From Amaurobius ferox (Eukaryota > Arthropoda > Arachnida > Araneae > Amaurobiidae): a DNA stretch of 64,000 nt. The notes under the pieces were generated by a model. That model was given only the letters and a program-made list of their open reading frames with translations, made no database searches and was not told the DNA's origin. The position numbers were made by a program, and so were the translations under genes. This document shows positions 22,942-33,957 of the stretch, one piece after another. The stretch lies in assembly GCA_951213105.1 (NCBI GenBank), contig OX578147.1:121460899-121524898 (forward strand), given 5' to 3'. Positions within the stretch are counted from its first letter, which is position 1; every line of letters starts with the position of its first letter.

Positions 22942-23313
22942 TCTTCAATAAACTCTTCTGAAATTATTCAATGAACTCCTCGGAAACTTTTCAATGGAAT
23001 CCTCGAAAACTTTTCAATGAAATCCTCGGAAACTTTTCAACGAACTCCTCGGAAACTTTTCAATGAACTCCTCGGAAACTTTTCAACGAACTCCTCGGAA
23101 ACTTTTCAACGAACTCCTCAGAAACTTTTCAATGAACTCCTCAGAAACTTTTCAATGAACTCCTCAGAAACTTTTCAATAAACTCCTCGGAAACTTTTCA
23201 ATGAACTCCTCGGAAACTTTTCAATGAACTCCTCGGAAACTTTTCAATGAACTCCTCGGAAACTTTTCAATAAATTCTTCTGAAACTGATAAATGAATTC
23301 TTCTGAAACGCTC
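22942..23313 (+). repeat. Minisatellite, 23-bp unit, inside family E
   Basis: About fifteen units of GAAACTTTTCAATGAACTCCTCG with drift at the edges (ATTCTTCTGAAAC). Similar single units occur at 52985-53030 and 60018-60060 beside other family E pieces, so the array probably grew from a sequence native to family E. Confidence 0.92.
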
Positions 23314-23860
23314 CAATGACACTCTCACATGGCTAAAGAAATATTACTCTAACAGATTCTTACACTGGGAAAACGCCATTTTCTCTGATTAGTAAACAAA
23401 AGTCTGCTATTATCGTCTGACGTATTAAAACAGCAGGCGATGCTTCTGATATATTTTGGAAGGTATATTAGTGCCCCCTATCTGAAAAAAAAAATATTAT
23501 TTTTATTTTACGGTACATTATATTATTTTACAATTTAATGTGCGTGATTTTCGGATTACGCTGCAAAAACAAAATTTTCTTTTCGAATATTTACTTCGTA
23601 GTTTTATTTGCCATTACCTGAGACTACTGCCAATCGATCATGTCCTATATACATGGCAGTTTCCATCTCCACAATGTACATCATCAACTTATCTTCAACT
23701 TACAACATGGATTGACGTCAGATTGATTGCTTAGGATGTGCTTATACTCATCGTGTTTTTGAAGGACTGTGTTCAGTGTTTACTTTAAATATTCCGGACT
23801 TTAAATGGGTTATGATAAATTGAGATTTACTAACATCATTTTGTTTTATTTGGGTTTTTC
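23314..23860 (+). repeat. Family E, 3' part and second partial unit
   Basis: Contains ATTATCGTCTGACGTATTAAAACAGCAG and the GATATATTTTGGAAGG(T/C)ATATTAGTG block, shared with 53110-53180 and 60075-60150. A further AGGATGTGCTTATACTCATC unit near 23731 matches 22251. No coding function seen. Confidence 0.72.
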
Positions 23861-23919
23861 GTTTTATTTGTTATTCAACAGCATCAAGTATTTTTGTTGC
23901 AATATTACATTATTATCTG

Positions 23920-24110
23920 CTAGAAAATGATGCATAATACGTTTCATTTTAATATCATTTCAATATAAGTTTCGTTTTAATATCATTTCAATACAAGTTT
24001 CATTTTAATATCTTTCATGTAATAGAAGCAAATATTGGAATGAAATACAACTTAAAATGCTATTATAAAATAGACTTATACACTTATATATACACTTATA
24101 TATATATACA

Positions 24111-24149
<39 letters not shown>

Positions 24150-24308
24150 TTATATATACATATACACTAACAGACTTATAATATAACGAAGTAAATGTAT
24201 AGATTGGTCCAAGATTATTTTATTATCTACTGAAAAATGATGCATAATACGTTTAATTTTAATATCGTTTCAATATAAGCTTCATTTCTATATCTTTCAT
24301 ATAATGAG
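23920..24308 (+). repeat. Local tandem duplication with 28-bp units and (TA)n
   Basis: A segment with ATGATGCATAATACGTTT, repeats of TTTAATATCATTTCAATA(T/C)AAG and then AAATGCTATTATAAAATAGAC plus (TA)n occurs at 23928-24180. It recurs at 24238-24308 and continues at 25257 on the far side of repeat B2. The long (TA)n run is at 24114-24146. The first copy acts as an empty-site reference for the B2 insertion. Confidence 0.75.
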
Positions 24309-25082
24309 AAAAATCTGATGTGAGCAACACATGGCTTTCCTTATATAATGCAATGAATTTACTACTTTTACAGTAAAAAAATGGATTATTTTTATAGTAG
24401 TTAATTATATCCTTTCCAAGATATTGAATTTTCGTCAATGAGTCGTCATTTTCCATGTCGCCATTGATTTAGCGTCATTTTTATCCATTGGCGAGTTTTT
24501 CGTTAATTTAGCAACATTTAAAAAAGTCGCCAAGTTGGCGACATTCCACCAAATTCATCGCCTAAATCTCGTCAAGCGTTATGGACGAAGAAATAAGTTA
24601 TTCTTACAGCAGATAAATGACTATTGGCGTTCAAATACAAAAGTATTACTCAAAGTATCTTTTCTCATGAAGGAAACGAGCTAGATCCACGAGAATGATG
24701 TCACCAAATTTATTGCATGGTATTTCATATGCAAAGTGAATATGTTTCTCAATAGGAAATATTTTTTTTTATTTTATATGACTTTTTGATAATTTTTTTG
24801 AAAAATGTGACTCGAGAACGGTTCATGTTAGCGTTCTACAATTTATATCAATCGTTTTCTAATGAAAAATTACATAAGAAATGTCTATTTACGTAACTTT
24901 ATTAGCGGTTTTGATTTCTTGATGATTTTTTCAAAATTTCACTCGAAAATTTAGGGGGATTCTGAACATTTGATCGCATTTAAAAACAATAGACTGCCAG
25001 TGTTTACGAATTGTAATTTTTGTACCAAATTTCGTTCGAATCGGTCCATTCGTTCATCAGTTATCGTCTGCACAGATTCACT

Positions 25083-25130
<48 letters not shown>

Positions 25131-25256
25131 TCACTTCAAAAATGTTTTATTCGTGATCAGGGATGCTTGAAACGTGTTCTCCCGTCGAAAACTCGAATTC
25201 GAATTTTCGATCCCGTCACAATAATTTCCTTATACATTATGTATATAAGGAAAGTA
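24309..25256 (-). repeat. Dispersed repeat family B, copy B2 (reverse)
   Basis: Reverse full-length copy from AAAAATCTGATGTGAGCAAC to ATAAGGAAAGTA. The TG tract of the family appears as (CA)n at 25086-25125. The dyad GTCGCCAAGTTGGCGAC is at 24526-24542. Its insertion splits the second copy of the local tandem duplication. Confidence 0.88.
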
Positions 25257-25316
25257 ATAAAAATCGGAATAAAATACAACTGGAAATGCTATTATAAAAT
25301 AGACTTATAATACACT

Positions 25317-25359
<43 letters not shown>

Positions 25360-25676
25360 TTATATAATACACTTATTATATAATACTTTTATAATACACA
25401 GAAGTAAATGTGAAAATTGTTTCTTTTCGCTGACTTTACGAAGCATTAATTTTATGATCTTTTCATTTAGAAGTAGAGAACAACATTTTATTGTTTCAAG
25501 ACTTAGCTCATTTACAATATATCTCAAATATAAATTTTAATATAATTTTCTATGTACATATTAAATTATTTGTATATAATAAACATAAACGGATGCGTAT
25601 ATTTAAGCCACGCTTGAAAGAAGGTATATGAACAAACAATCTTTACAATTAATTAAATAATGGTAATTATCGTTTG
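25257..25676 (+). other. Continuation of local duplication, (TA)n, spacer
   Basis: Begins with the second half of the local duplication (TAAAATACAACTGGAAATGC). A (TA)n run follows at about 25320-25356, then AT-rich DNA without recognised features. Confidence 0.6.
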
Positions 25677-26237
25677 TTACTTTCCTTGCAAAACTCTGTA
25701 ATATATAGGGAAAGTATTGGAATCGCGTTGAAAGTCACAACTCAAGTTTTCGACGGATCTACACGTTTCGAATACTCCAGAACACGAAAACTATATTTTT
25801 AACGTGACGCCCATGTCTGTATGCCTGTCTGTGTGTGTTTCTGTGTAATGTATATGAATCCGCCTTTGCTCAAAAACTAATGGACCAAATTTGCCCAAAA
25901 TTTTGGAGGTAAGTCACTTGTGCACTACCCTGGTGCTGTTTAGATTTTGGTACGATTCGAAAAAAAAGAAAGAAAAAAGAACGTGCTTTTTTTAGAAATG
26001 GCCGCAAAAGTCGGCAAAACCGGAAATAAAAGTTTAATATGCTCAAATATATCGATTAAATGCTTAAATCAAATATATCGATAAAATGCTTAATTTATGC
26101 ATAAATTTTGACGATAAAAGAATAAGACTCACCACATTACTCTAGGTTCTAGGACATACCGTTGTTGAGATGTTTCCGTTTTGACTCTTTTTTTGCAAGG
26201 CACCCTTTGAAAATATGCCCAACCGTCAAATGAAAGC
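25677..26237 (+). repeat. Dispersed repeat family A, copy A4, 5' part
   Basis: Starts TTACTTTCCTTGCAAAACTC and carries the GACGGATCTACACGTTTCGA and CTGTCTGTGTGTGTTTCTGTG blocks. It is cut off at GAAAGCAAAA by reverse copy B3 and resumes at 27175. The internal 150-bp duplication is absent. Confidence 0.82.
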
Positions 26238-27174
26238 AAAAAATCTGATGTGGGCAGCACATGACTTTCCTTATATAATGTAATGAATTTACTACTTTTA
26301 CAGTAAAAAAAAATAGATTACTATTATAGTAGATATTCATATTCTTTCCAACATATTGAATTTTCGTCAATGAGTCGTCATTTTCATTGATTTAGCGTCA
26401 TTTTTATCCATTTGGTGAGTTTTCCGTTAATTTAACAACATTGAAGAAAGTCGCAAAGTTGGCGACATCCCACCAAATTCGTTGTCAAAATCTCGACAAG
26501 CGTTATGGACGGAGAAATAAATTATTCTTACAGCAGATAAATGACTATTGGCGTTCAAATACAAAAGTATTACTCAAAGTATCTTTTTTCATGAATGGAA
26601 CGAGCTAGATCCACGAGAATGATGTTACACATTTATGGCATGGTATTACATATGAAAAGTGAACATGTTTCTCAATGGGAAATATTTTCTTTATTTTATA
26701 TGATTTTTTGATAATTTTTTTGAAAAATGTGCAATATCTCGAGAACGGTTCATGTTAGCGTTCTAAAATTTATGTCAATCGTTTTCTAATGAAAAATTAC
26801 ATAAGAAATTTCTAGTTGCGTAACTTTATTAGCGGTTTTAATTTTTTGACGATTTTTTTAAATTTTCACTCGAAAATTTAGGGGAGTTTTGAACATTCGA
26901 TTGCGTATAAAAACAATTGGCTTCCAGTTTTTACGGATTGTAATTTTAGTACCAAATTTCATTCGAATCTGTCCATTCGTTTGTCAGTTATCGTCTCGAC
27001 AGACTCACTGACACGCACACACACACACACACGTACACACACAGACATCACTTCAAAAATGTTCGATTCGTGATCAGGGATTCTTGAGACGTGCTCTCCC
27101 GTCGAAAACTCGGAATTCGAATTTCGACCCCATCACAATACTTTCCTTATACATTATTGTATATAAGGAAAGTA
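26238..27174 (-). repeat. Dispersed repeat family B, copy B3 (reverse, nested in A4)
   Basis: Complete reverse copy from AAAATCTGATGTGGGCAGCA to ATATAAGGAAAGTA. The flanking DNA is family A on both sides, in order, so B3 inserted into A4. The (CA)n tract is at 27015-27045. Confidence 0.87.
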
Positions 27175-27317
27175 AAATTGCAAAATTAATGTAATTTCAA
27201 ATAATTATCTGTATTAATTTTGTTCGTAAATGAACTCAATTAAATGGATTATGAAAGAAAGAAGGAGACATTGAATTTGGGTCTGTGGGGAAAGTTATGT
27301 TTTGCCCACATCAGATT
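27175..27317 (+). repeat. Dispersed repeat family A, copy A4, 3' part
   Basis: Resumes with the AT-rich pre-terminal part and ends GGGTCTGTGGGGAAAGTTAT, then GCCCACATCAGATTA. It matches the last 140 bp of A2. Confidence 0.8.
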
Positions 27318-27712
27318 ATAAAAATTTCGAATGAATATGAAATCATTTTTCATCAGGTAATTCCTTATAAAAATACTGACGTTACTCCAAAATTAAAATT
27401 TGACTGGAGCTTTCTCACATTAAAATCACTGCTTGTGAATTTCAATTCAAGTTGCTTGTGATTTTTTATGCAAATTTTGCAAGAAAAAAAAAATTAAGAA
27501 ATCTGTAAAGTTTTGAATAATCTGTACCGTTTTGAGAAATCTGTACCGTTGGTCCACATGATCCTGGTTATAGCATATTACCTTTCATTTTCAAGGGCTT
27601 GAAGAAATATTTCAATTGATACCAGGTTTAATAATGCATCCCCTCATAGAGGTAACTCTTTCGCAATGGAGCTAATGACGTCAGAAACACAAAATCTGTA
27701 TCGCGACTATTT
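27318..27712. other. Unassigned spacer
   Basis: No gene. A short direct repeat AATCTGTACCGTTTTG / AATCTGTACCGTTGG lies at about 27528-27555. Confidence 0.45.
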
Positions 27713-28320
27713 TTACTTTCCCTGCAATACATGGTATTGTATAGGGGAAGTATTGGAATCATGCCGAAAATCGCAACTCGAGTTTTCGACGAATCTACGC
27801 GTTTCGAGATCGCTAGAATACGAAAAAACTACTTTTAGCGTGACGTCTGTGTGTGTGTCTGTCTGTGTGTCTTTGCAGATTTTGTATCCACTCTAGCTAA
27901 AAAACTAATGGACCGAATTTCACAAAATCCGGTAGATAAGTCGCTTGTGGGTCACTCTGGTGATGATTAGATTCTGGTATGATTCGGAAAAAATAACCTG
28001 CCTTGTTTTGCAAAATGGCCCGCAAAAATCGTCAAAATTTAAAATGAAAAACTACGTATGCTGAAATATATCCATTAAATGCTTGTTTAATACGTAATTT
28101 TTAACGAAGAAAAGAATAAGACCAACCCCATTACACTAGGACTAGCTGTCCTCGAGATATTTTAGTTTTTTCGTATTTTCTCTACGCCACCTTTGAAAAT
28201 AAGTTCAGTTATCAAATGAGAACACAAATTAAATTAAAAGTGAATTAATTTTAATTAAAATGAAGAGAACGTGGATATAAGTCTGCAGGGAAAGCCATGT
28301 GCTGCCCACATCAGATTTTT
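27713..28320 (+). repeat. Dispersed repeat family A, copy A5
   Basis: Starts TTACTTTCCCTGCAATACAT and ends CTGCCCACATCAGATTTTT. Complete but without the internal duplication. It abuts A6 with no spacer. Confidence 0.85.
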
Positions 28321-29037
28321 GCTTTCTCTGCAATACATGGTAATGTATAGGGAAAGTATTGGAATCATGCCGAAAATCGCAACTTGATTTTTCGACGGAT
28401 CTACACGTTTCGAGACATCTAGAAAACGAAACAACTATTTTTAGCGTGGCGTCTGTGTGTGTGTCTCTCTGTCTGTTTGTGCAGATTTTGTATCCACTCT
28501 AACTAAAAAACTAATTGACCGAATTTCATAAAATTTGGTAGATAACTCCCTTTGGTAGGTTACTTGTGGGCGAAACTATTGCTTATTAGTTTTGGATACG
28601 TTTCGGGATAAAAGAACCTGCATTTTTTAGCGAAATGGCCCGCAAAAAACTATTCATTCTAGCTGATAAACTAATGGACTAAATTTCACAAAATTCGGTC
28701 GGAAAAAGTAACCTGCCTTTTTTTGTAAAATGGCCCACAAAAATCGTCAAAATCTAAAATAAAAAACTACATATGCGCAAATATATCCATTTAATGGTCG
28801 TTTTATACGTAATTTTTAACGAAGAAAATAATAAGATCAACCCCATTACACTAGGACTAACCGTTCCCGAGATATTTTTGTTTTTTCGTATTTTCTCTGT
28901 GCCACCTTTGAAAATAAGTCCAGTTACCAAATGAGGATGAAAATTGAATTAAAAGTGATTTGAATTTAATTAAAATAAGGAGAACGTATATATAAGTCTG
29001 CAGGGAAAATCATGTGCTGCCCACATCAGATTTTTTT
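28321..29037 (+). repeat. Dispersed repeat family A, copy A6 (directly follows A5)
   Basis: Starts GCTTTCTCTGCAATACATGG immediately after the T-run of A5 and ends CCCACATCAGATTTTTTT. It carries a partial internal duplication (CTAACTAAAAAACTAATTGA near 28499 and CTAGCTGATAAACTAATGGA near 28659). Head-to-tail with A5. Confidence 0.85.
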
Positions 29038-29160
29038 AATTCTTGATTTGATATCGAGATGATGATGGCCAGGTAATTATCAGATCTAGAAAGAACAAAC
29101 TAATAATTTCTCAGTTTAGCCAATGATAAAGTCCGGATATATTGGAGGAAGTTTTCAGAA

Positions 29161-29370
29161 TAAGCATTGGATAACATAATGAAATTGGAATAACATATGG
29201 AATCGGATAACATAATGAATTGGAATAACATAATGAAATTGGAATAACATATGGAATTGGATAACGTAATGAATGGGAATAACATAATGAAATTGCAATA
29301 ACATATGGAATTGGATAACGCAATGAATTGGATTAACGTAATGAAATTGGATAACATAAATGAATAGGTA
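29161..29370 (+). repeat. Minisatellite, about 18-19 bp unit
   Basis: About eleven copies alternating AATTGGAATAACATAATGA and ATTGGATAACGTAATGAA. Open frames on the minus strand (29100-29357, 29111-29323, 29155-29496) are translations of this array and not genes. Confidence 0.88.
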
Positions 29371-29539
29371 TTGGATACCTTCCGTTATCCTGTGCCTACT
29401 CATTGAGAACGATGTAGTTGGGGCTATGTTTTGTAAGTACATGCGAAGACCCTTCAGCTTCTGTGATAAGCAGTAAATTGTTGCTTTGTTTGGCAACGAA
29501 CCATTTCAAAAATTCATTTAAAAACTTTCCTGGCAGTGT

Positions 29540-30430
29540 TAAGGGGACGGTGGACGGTGAAATTTTTTTAATTTATTTATTGACTTAGAAACGTGAAAAT
29601 TTGTATAAATATTCCTCTTAACATTACTATATACAATACCATTAATTTTTTTTTTCAATTTTGTAATAATTTTTTTTTTTTTTTTTTTAACGGAAATTCG
29701 AAAAAGCTACTTGCGTGCCAATTGTTTACATTTTTGATTCATTTTACATTATGATCACTCAAAAACACATTATGAACAAATTTGGTTATTCATTTTTAAA
29801 TCTCTTAGAAAGTTAATTTTTTTAAAAATATTTTTCTGCATTAAAACTTAATTTCCATCATTTAATTAGGTTCTTATTCACTTTTAATTACCTTAATAAA
29901 GTCCAATTATAAAATGCATACCCAGTTTCATTAAAAAGTATGAGAGGTGCCTTCTTGCCAAATTGCATGCATCACAGACAAAAATTAAGATGCACGGAGC
30001 ATTTTGAAAATGTAAAACCTTTGAAAATTCCGTTTTGAAAAATATGCATTTAACCTTTTGCTTACGGGTGGGACAGCGTCCACTCCCAAACGAAGAACCT
30101 TCCAAAAAGACAAGTATTTGACATACCCTATCCCAAACAGTTCGTCCCCCTTTGCAGGTATTGGCGTCCATGGAAATCGCTGGCAGAAACATTGCACCTG
30201 CTGCAGCATGTGCAATGTTTCTGCCAGCGATTTCCATGAACGCCAATGCCTGCACAGGGGGACGAACTGTTTGGGATAGGGTACGTCAAATACCTGTCTT
30301 TTTGGGAGGTTCTTAGTTTGGGATGGACGCTGTCCCACCCGTAAGCAAATGTTAAATGTGTAAAATAATGTTATATATTAAAACTTTTTTTAGTCGATTT
30401 TTGTTTATTTCAACGTCCATCGTCCCCTTA
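29540..30430. mobile_element. Inverted-repeat DNA element with TA ends
   Basis: The left end AAGGGGACGGTGGACGGTGA (29541) is mirrored by TCAACGTCCATCGTCCCCTT at the right (30410-30429). A TA is present at both outer edges (29540-29541 and 30429-30430), as with Tc1/mariner-type target duplications. The interior has A/T runs and a 285-bp palindrome (30061-30345). No transposase. The superfamily is an inference from the TA only. Confidence 0.75.
30061..30345. repeat. Near-perfect 285-bp palindrome
   Basis: CTTACGGGTGGGACAGCGTC at 30061 pairs with its complement ending at 30345. Pairing continues almost without gaps to a centre near 30204, where AACATTGCAC faces GTGCAATGTT around CTGCTGCAG. Arms differ only at scattered positions (for example CTTTGCAGGT versus the other arm's CTGTGCAGGC). 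Overlapping frames on both strands (29893-30338) come from the symmetry. Confidence 0.92.
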
Positions 30431-30589
30431 TGTAGGTTGCTAAAATAATGTGTCACAGCAAACATTTATATTTTCCCCAGTGAAACACTTGTTTCTTGAT
30501 GTAAAATAAAAATGTTGTTATCCCCGGGGAGGGGAGTTTGGGGCAATCAAACCAGCTTTGCAATTTTTAATTTTAACTGGATCTAATTT
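30431..30589. other. Unassigned spacer
   Basis: Contains a G-rich stretch (CCCGGGGAGGGGAG near 30524). Nothing else is recognised. Confidence 0.4.
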
Positions 30590-30879
30590 TTACTTTCTCA
30601 TACGTAGTATTGAGAAAGTATTGTGTTATCCCGAAAATGTTTGATTTCGAGGTTTTGATGTCAATATATGTTGTAAGACCTCCAGAACACGATTTGACTA
30701 TTTTTGAAGTGATGTCCGTCTGTCTGTTGTCGATTTTTTGTGTACACGTTAGTGTCCACAAATATTGATGGATGTTAACGAGACTTTATATCTGGTTTTG
30801 TTATCGAAAAATTTAGAACTAGATATAGAATTTTTGTTTAATTCGAGCGAAAACTTCGAAATGTAATCGAAATTTTATA
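30590..30879 (+). repeat. Repeat family C (relative of A and B), 5' part
   Basis: Starts TTACTTTCTCATACGTAGTA with a terminal hairpin (CTTTCTCATAC / GTATTGAGAAAG). Then come TGACTATTTTTGAAGTGATGT and a short GTCTGTCTGTT tract, the same plan as families A and B but with different sequence. It stops where B4 begins; no continuation was found after B4. Confidence 0.65.
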
Positions 30880-32097
30880 TTACTTTCCTTATATACATAA
30901 TGTATAAGGAAAGTATTGTGACGGGGTCGAAAATTCGAATTCGAGTTTTCGACGGGAGAGCACGTTTCAAGCATCCCTGATCACGAATCAAACATTTTTG
31001 AAGTGATGTCTGTGTGTGTGTGTGTGTGAAAGTATGTGTGTGTGTATGTGTGTGTGTGTGTCAGTGGGTCTGTGGAGACGATAACTGACGAACGAATGGA
31101 CCGATTCGAACCAAATTTGGTACAAAAATCACAATCTGTAAACACTGGAAGCCTATTGTTTTTATACGCAATCGAATGTTCAGAACCCCCCTAAATTTTC
31201 GAACGAAATTTTGAAAAAATCGTCAAAAAATCAAAACCAATAATAAAGTTACGTAAATAGACATTCCTTATGTAATTTTTCATTAGAAAACGATTGACAT
31301 AAATTTTAGAACGGTAACATGAACCGTTCTCGAGATATTGCACATTTTTCAAAAACATTATCAAAAAGTCAAATAAAATAGAAAAAAAATATTTCCTATT
31401 GAGAAACATGTTCACTTTTCATATATAATATCATGCGATAAATTGAGTGACATCATTCTCGTGGATCTAGCTCGTTCCATTCATGAAAAAAGATACTTTG
31501 AGTAATACTTTTGCATTTGAACGCCAATTTATCTGCTGTAAGAATAACTTATTTCTTCGTTCATAACGCTTGGCGAGATTTTGGCGACGAAATTGGCAGA
31601 ATGTCGCCAACTTGGCGATTTTTTGAAATGTTGCCAAGTTAACGAAAATCTCGCCAAATGGATAAAAATGACGCTAAATCAATGAAAATGACGACTAATT
31701 GTGGAAAATTCATTATCTAATAAGTTATATAATATATAAATATATAATAATAGTTATATAATATATGTCGAAAATTCAATATCTAATATGTTATATATAT
31801 ATATATATATATAACTTATTTCTTTGTCCATAACGCTTGGCGAGATTTTAGCGACAAAATTGGCGGAATGTCGCCAACTTGGCGACTTTTTGAAATGTTG
31901 CCAAATTAATGAAAATCTCGCCAAATGGATAAAAATGACGATAATCAATGAAAATGACGACTAATTGTCGAAAAGTCAATTTCTTGGAAAGGATATTAGT
32001 ATCTACTAGAAGAAAAACCTATTTATTTTACTGTAAAAGTAGTAAATTCATTTCATTATATAAGGAAAGTCATGTGTTGCCCACATCAGATTTTTTT
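30880..32097 (+). repeat. Dispersed repeat family B, copy B4, with internal duplication
   Basis: Starts TTACTTTCCTTATATACATA, TG tract at 31012-31061, end CCCACATCAGATTTTTTT. Longer than other copies because the stretch CATAACGCTTGGCGAGATTT through ACGACTAATTGT is duplicated (31562-31700 and 31829-31970), with (TA)n-rich DNA between. Confidence 0.88.
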
Positions 32098-32479
32098 AAT
32101 AATTGTTGTGAAAAATAGACGCGAGACAATTTTTTTTTGTAACGTCATCAGCCTCTCCCCCTATGGGGGGATACATTGTTAAGTATGGTATCAATCGAAA
32201 TATTGTTTCAAACCATTTAAAGTGAAGAGTAATACTCTAGTTGGAATAATTTGGACTCACTACACCGATTTTTCAAATTTTTTCTTGTAAAATTTGAAAA
32301 AAAAATGAATTCAGGCATGAGAAGGTTGAGTTGAGTCACACTTCAGTTAATTCTAATATATATCATAGCGATTGAATGAGAAAAATAACAAATTAAAGCA
32401 AAAGCATAGTTGTTTAAAGTACACTCTTTAATTCTTTGCTTAAATTACTTAAATGTCTGAAAAATGTATGTATTAAAAT
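32098..32479. other. Unassigned spacer
   Basis: AT-rich; no gene or known repeat seen. Confidence 0.4.
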
Positions 32480-32960
32480 ATATGCTACTTAAATGCATAA
32501 AAGACAACAACGTACCATTTTTGGACTTTCTAGCGACTTCGGTTATCAAGTTTTTCCCTAACAACGAGTACATTCCTATGACGGGCCCAGGACGAATTGC
32601 GATAGTAGGGTTCAAAAATGTAAATTTGATGCGCAAAAGACAACTTCAAACTACATTTGGGTCTTCTAGATACTTCAGTTCTCCAGTAATTCCTCCGAAG
32701 CAAGTATGTTTCTATGACGGGCGCAAGACGGGCTAGCCCTTTACTGTTCAAAATTCAAAGAATTAAAATATATAACTAAAGGCAATGAAATATTAAACTT
32801 GGATCTGCTTCGGTTTTTGAGTTATTAAAAAAAGATTACATTTTTTTGGCGAGCCTAAGGCGGGCTAGAAAAGAAGATAGAAAAAGCGGGCAAATTTAAA
32901 AGATTTAAAATATACCGCAAAAGACGCGACCTGCAAAATTTGGACTTTCTAGCTGATATG
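32480..32960 (+). repeat. Diverged tandem repeat, units of about 135 bp
   Basis: Two fairly complete units and one partial share CGCAAAAGAC or CATAAAAGACAAC, then TTGG(A/G)(C/T)TTTCTAG, then CCTATGACGGGC(C/G). They start near 32497, 32630 and 32920. Frames at 32464-32736 (+) and 32445-32751 (-) cover the units; no domain recognised. Confidence 0.55.
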
Positions 32961-33701
32961 TATTCAAGTGTATAATTTTAATATTTTTACATGGTCATTA
33001 AAAGTTTTTTTTTTAGCACAATCATCAAATTCCAAACGTCGCTCACGACATTTCTTAATCATCACGACTACAACCGAGCAAAAAATCGTTCTAAAGAAAT
33101 TTCAACAATTTTTTCAACAACTTTTCAACGTGCATAACACGTTACTGAATTCAAAACGACATTTAGAAATTTAGTTTAGATTTAGATGAATAGCTCGGGC
33201 AGAAAAATACATTATATCTCTAATGGGAAAAGTGAGCTTTTTTGGGGGCGACTCAATTTTTTAAGACTTTTTACTCTTACGGATTTTCTCCATTTGATGA
33301 ATGCCGTATTAAAATAAAAGCGCGGTGGAATTTTTTTCCCCTTCATTTTCCCCCATAATTTTATGCCTTGCGTTTTATTTATAAAAACTTCTTTTGCTTA
33401 AGAGTTGCTCGAAATTTTTCTGCTGGAGTTCATTAAGACAAAATTGAGTGCGGCAAGTTTGCGTATTTCTCGATATTGAACAGTATGCTTTGGTATATAA
33501 AAAATAGTTATTAAGTAGCAGGGTGGTTTATCGGGATTTCGTGGGAGATGTTATTAAATATTTGCACCAAACACCTTGTAAGCATATTTCACGGAATATA
33601 CTGTACAGAATTTAATAGTACTTAAAAGAATATTTTTCTTTTCTGCGTAATATATTATTTGTATTAAGGGAAAATTATATCCAGGGAAAAGTGATATGGG
33701 C
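32961..33701. other. Unassigned region
   Basis: AT-rich; small frames only (32968-33174). No feature recognised. Confidence 0.4.
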
Positions 33702-33934
33702 GCGAAGATATTTTGTTGCTAGATGTTTGGATTTTGAGACGTTTTCAACATTATGAAATGCGAAGATATTTTGTTCCTAGATGTTTGGATTTTAAGACGT
33801 TTTCCACGTCATGGAACGTCAAGATATTTTGTAGCCAGATGTTTGTATTTTGAGACGTTTTCAACATCGTGGAATGCGAAGATATTTTGTTGCGAAATAT
33901 TTGGATTTCAAGACGTTTTCAATATCATGGAATA
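33702..33934 (+). repeat. 58-bp tandem repeat, four copies
   Basis: Units begin GCGAAGATATTTTGTTGC at 33702, 33760, 33818 and 33876, a constant 58 bp, each with GATGTTTGGATTTTGAGACG and a short CA(T/C) (C/A)TGGAA end. The frame at 33753-33941 is a by-product. Confidence 0.92.
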
Positions 33935-33957
33935 CGAATAAATTGTTTTAGCATAGC

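Noticed and set aside
29893..30338. Overlapping frames on both strands (73-120 codons) as a gene pair
   Set aside because: They arise from the palindrome, which mirrors one open stretch onto the other strand.
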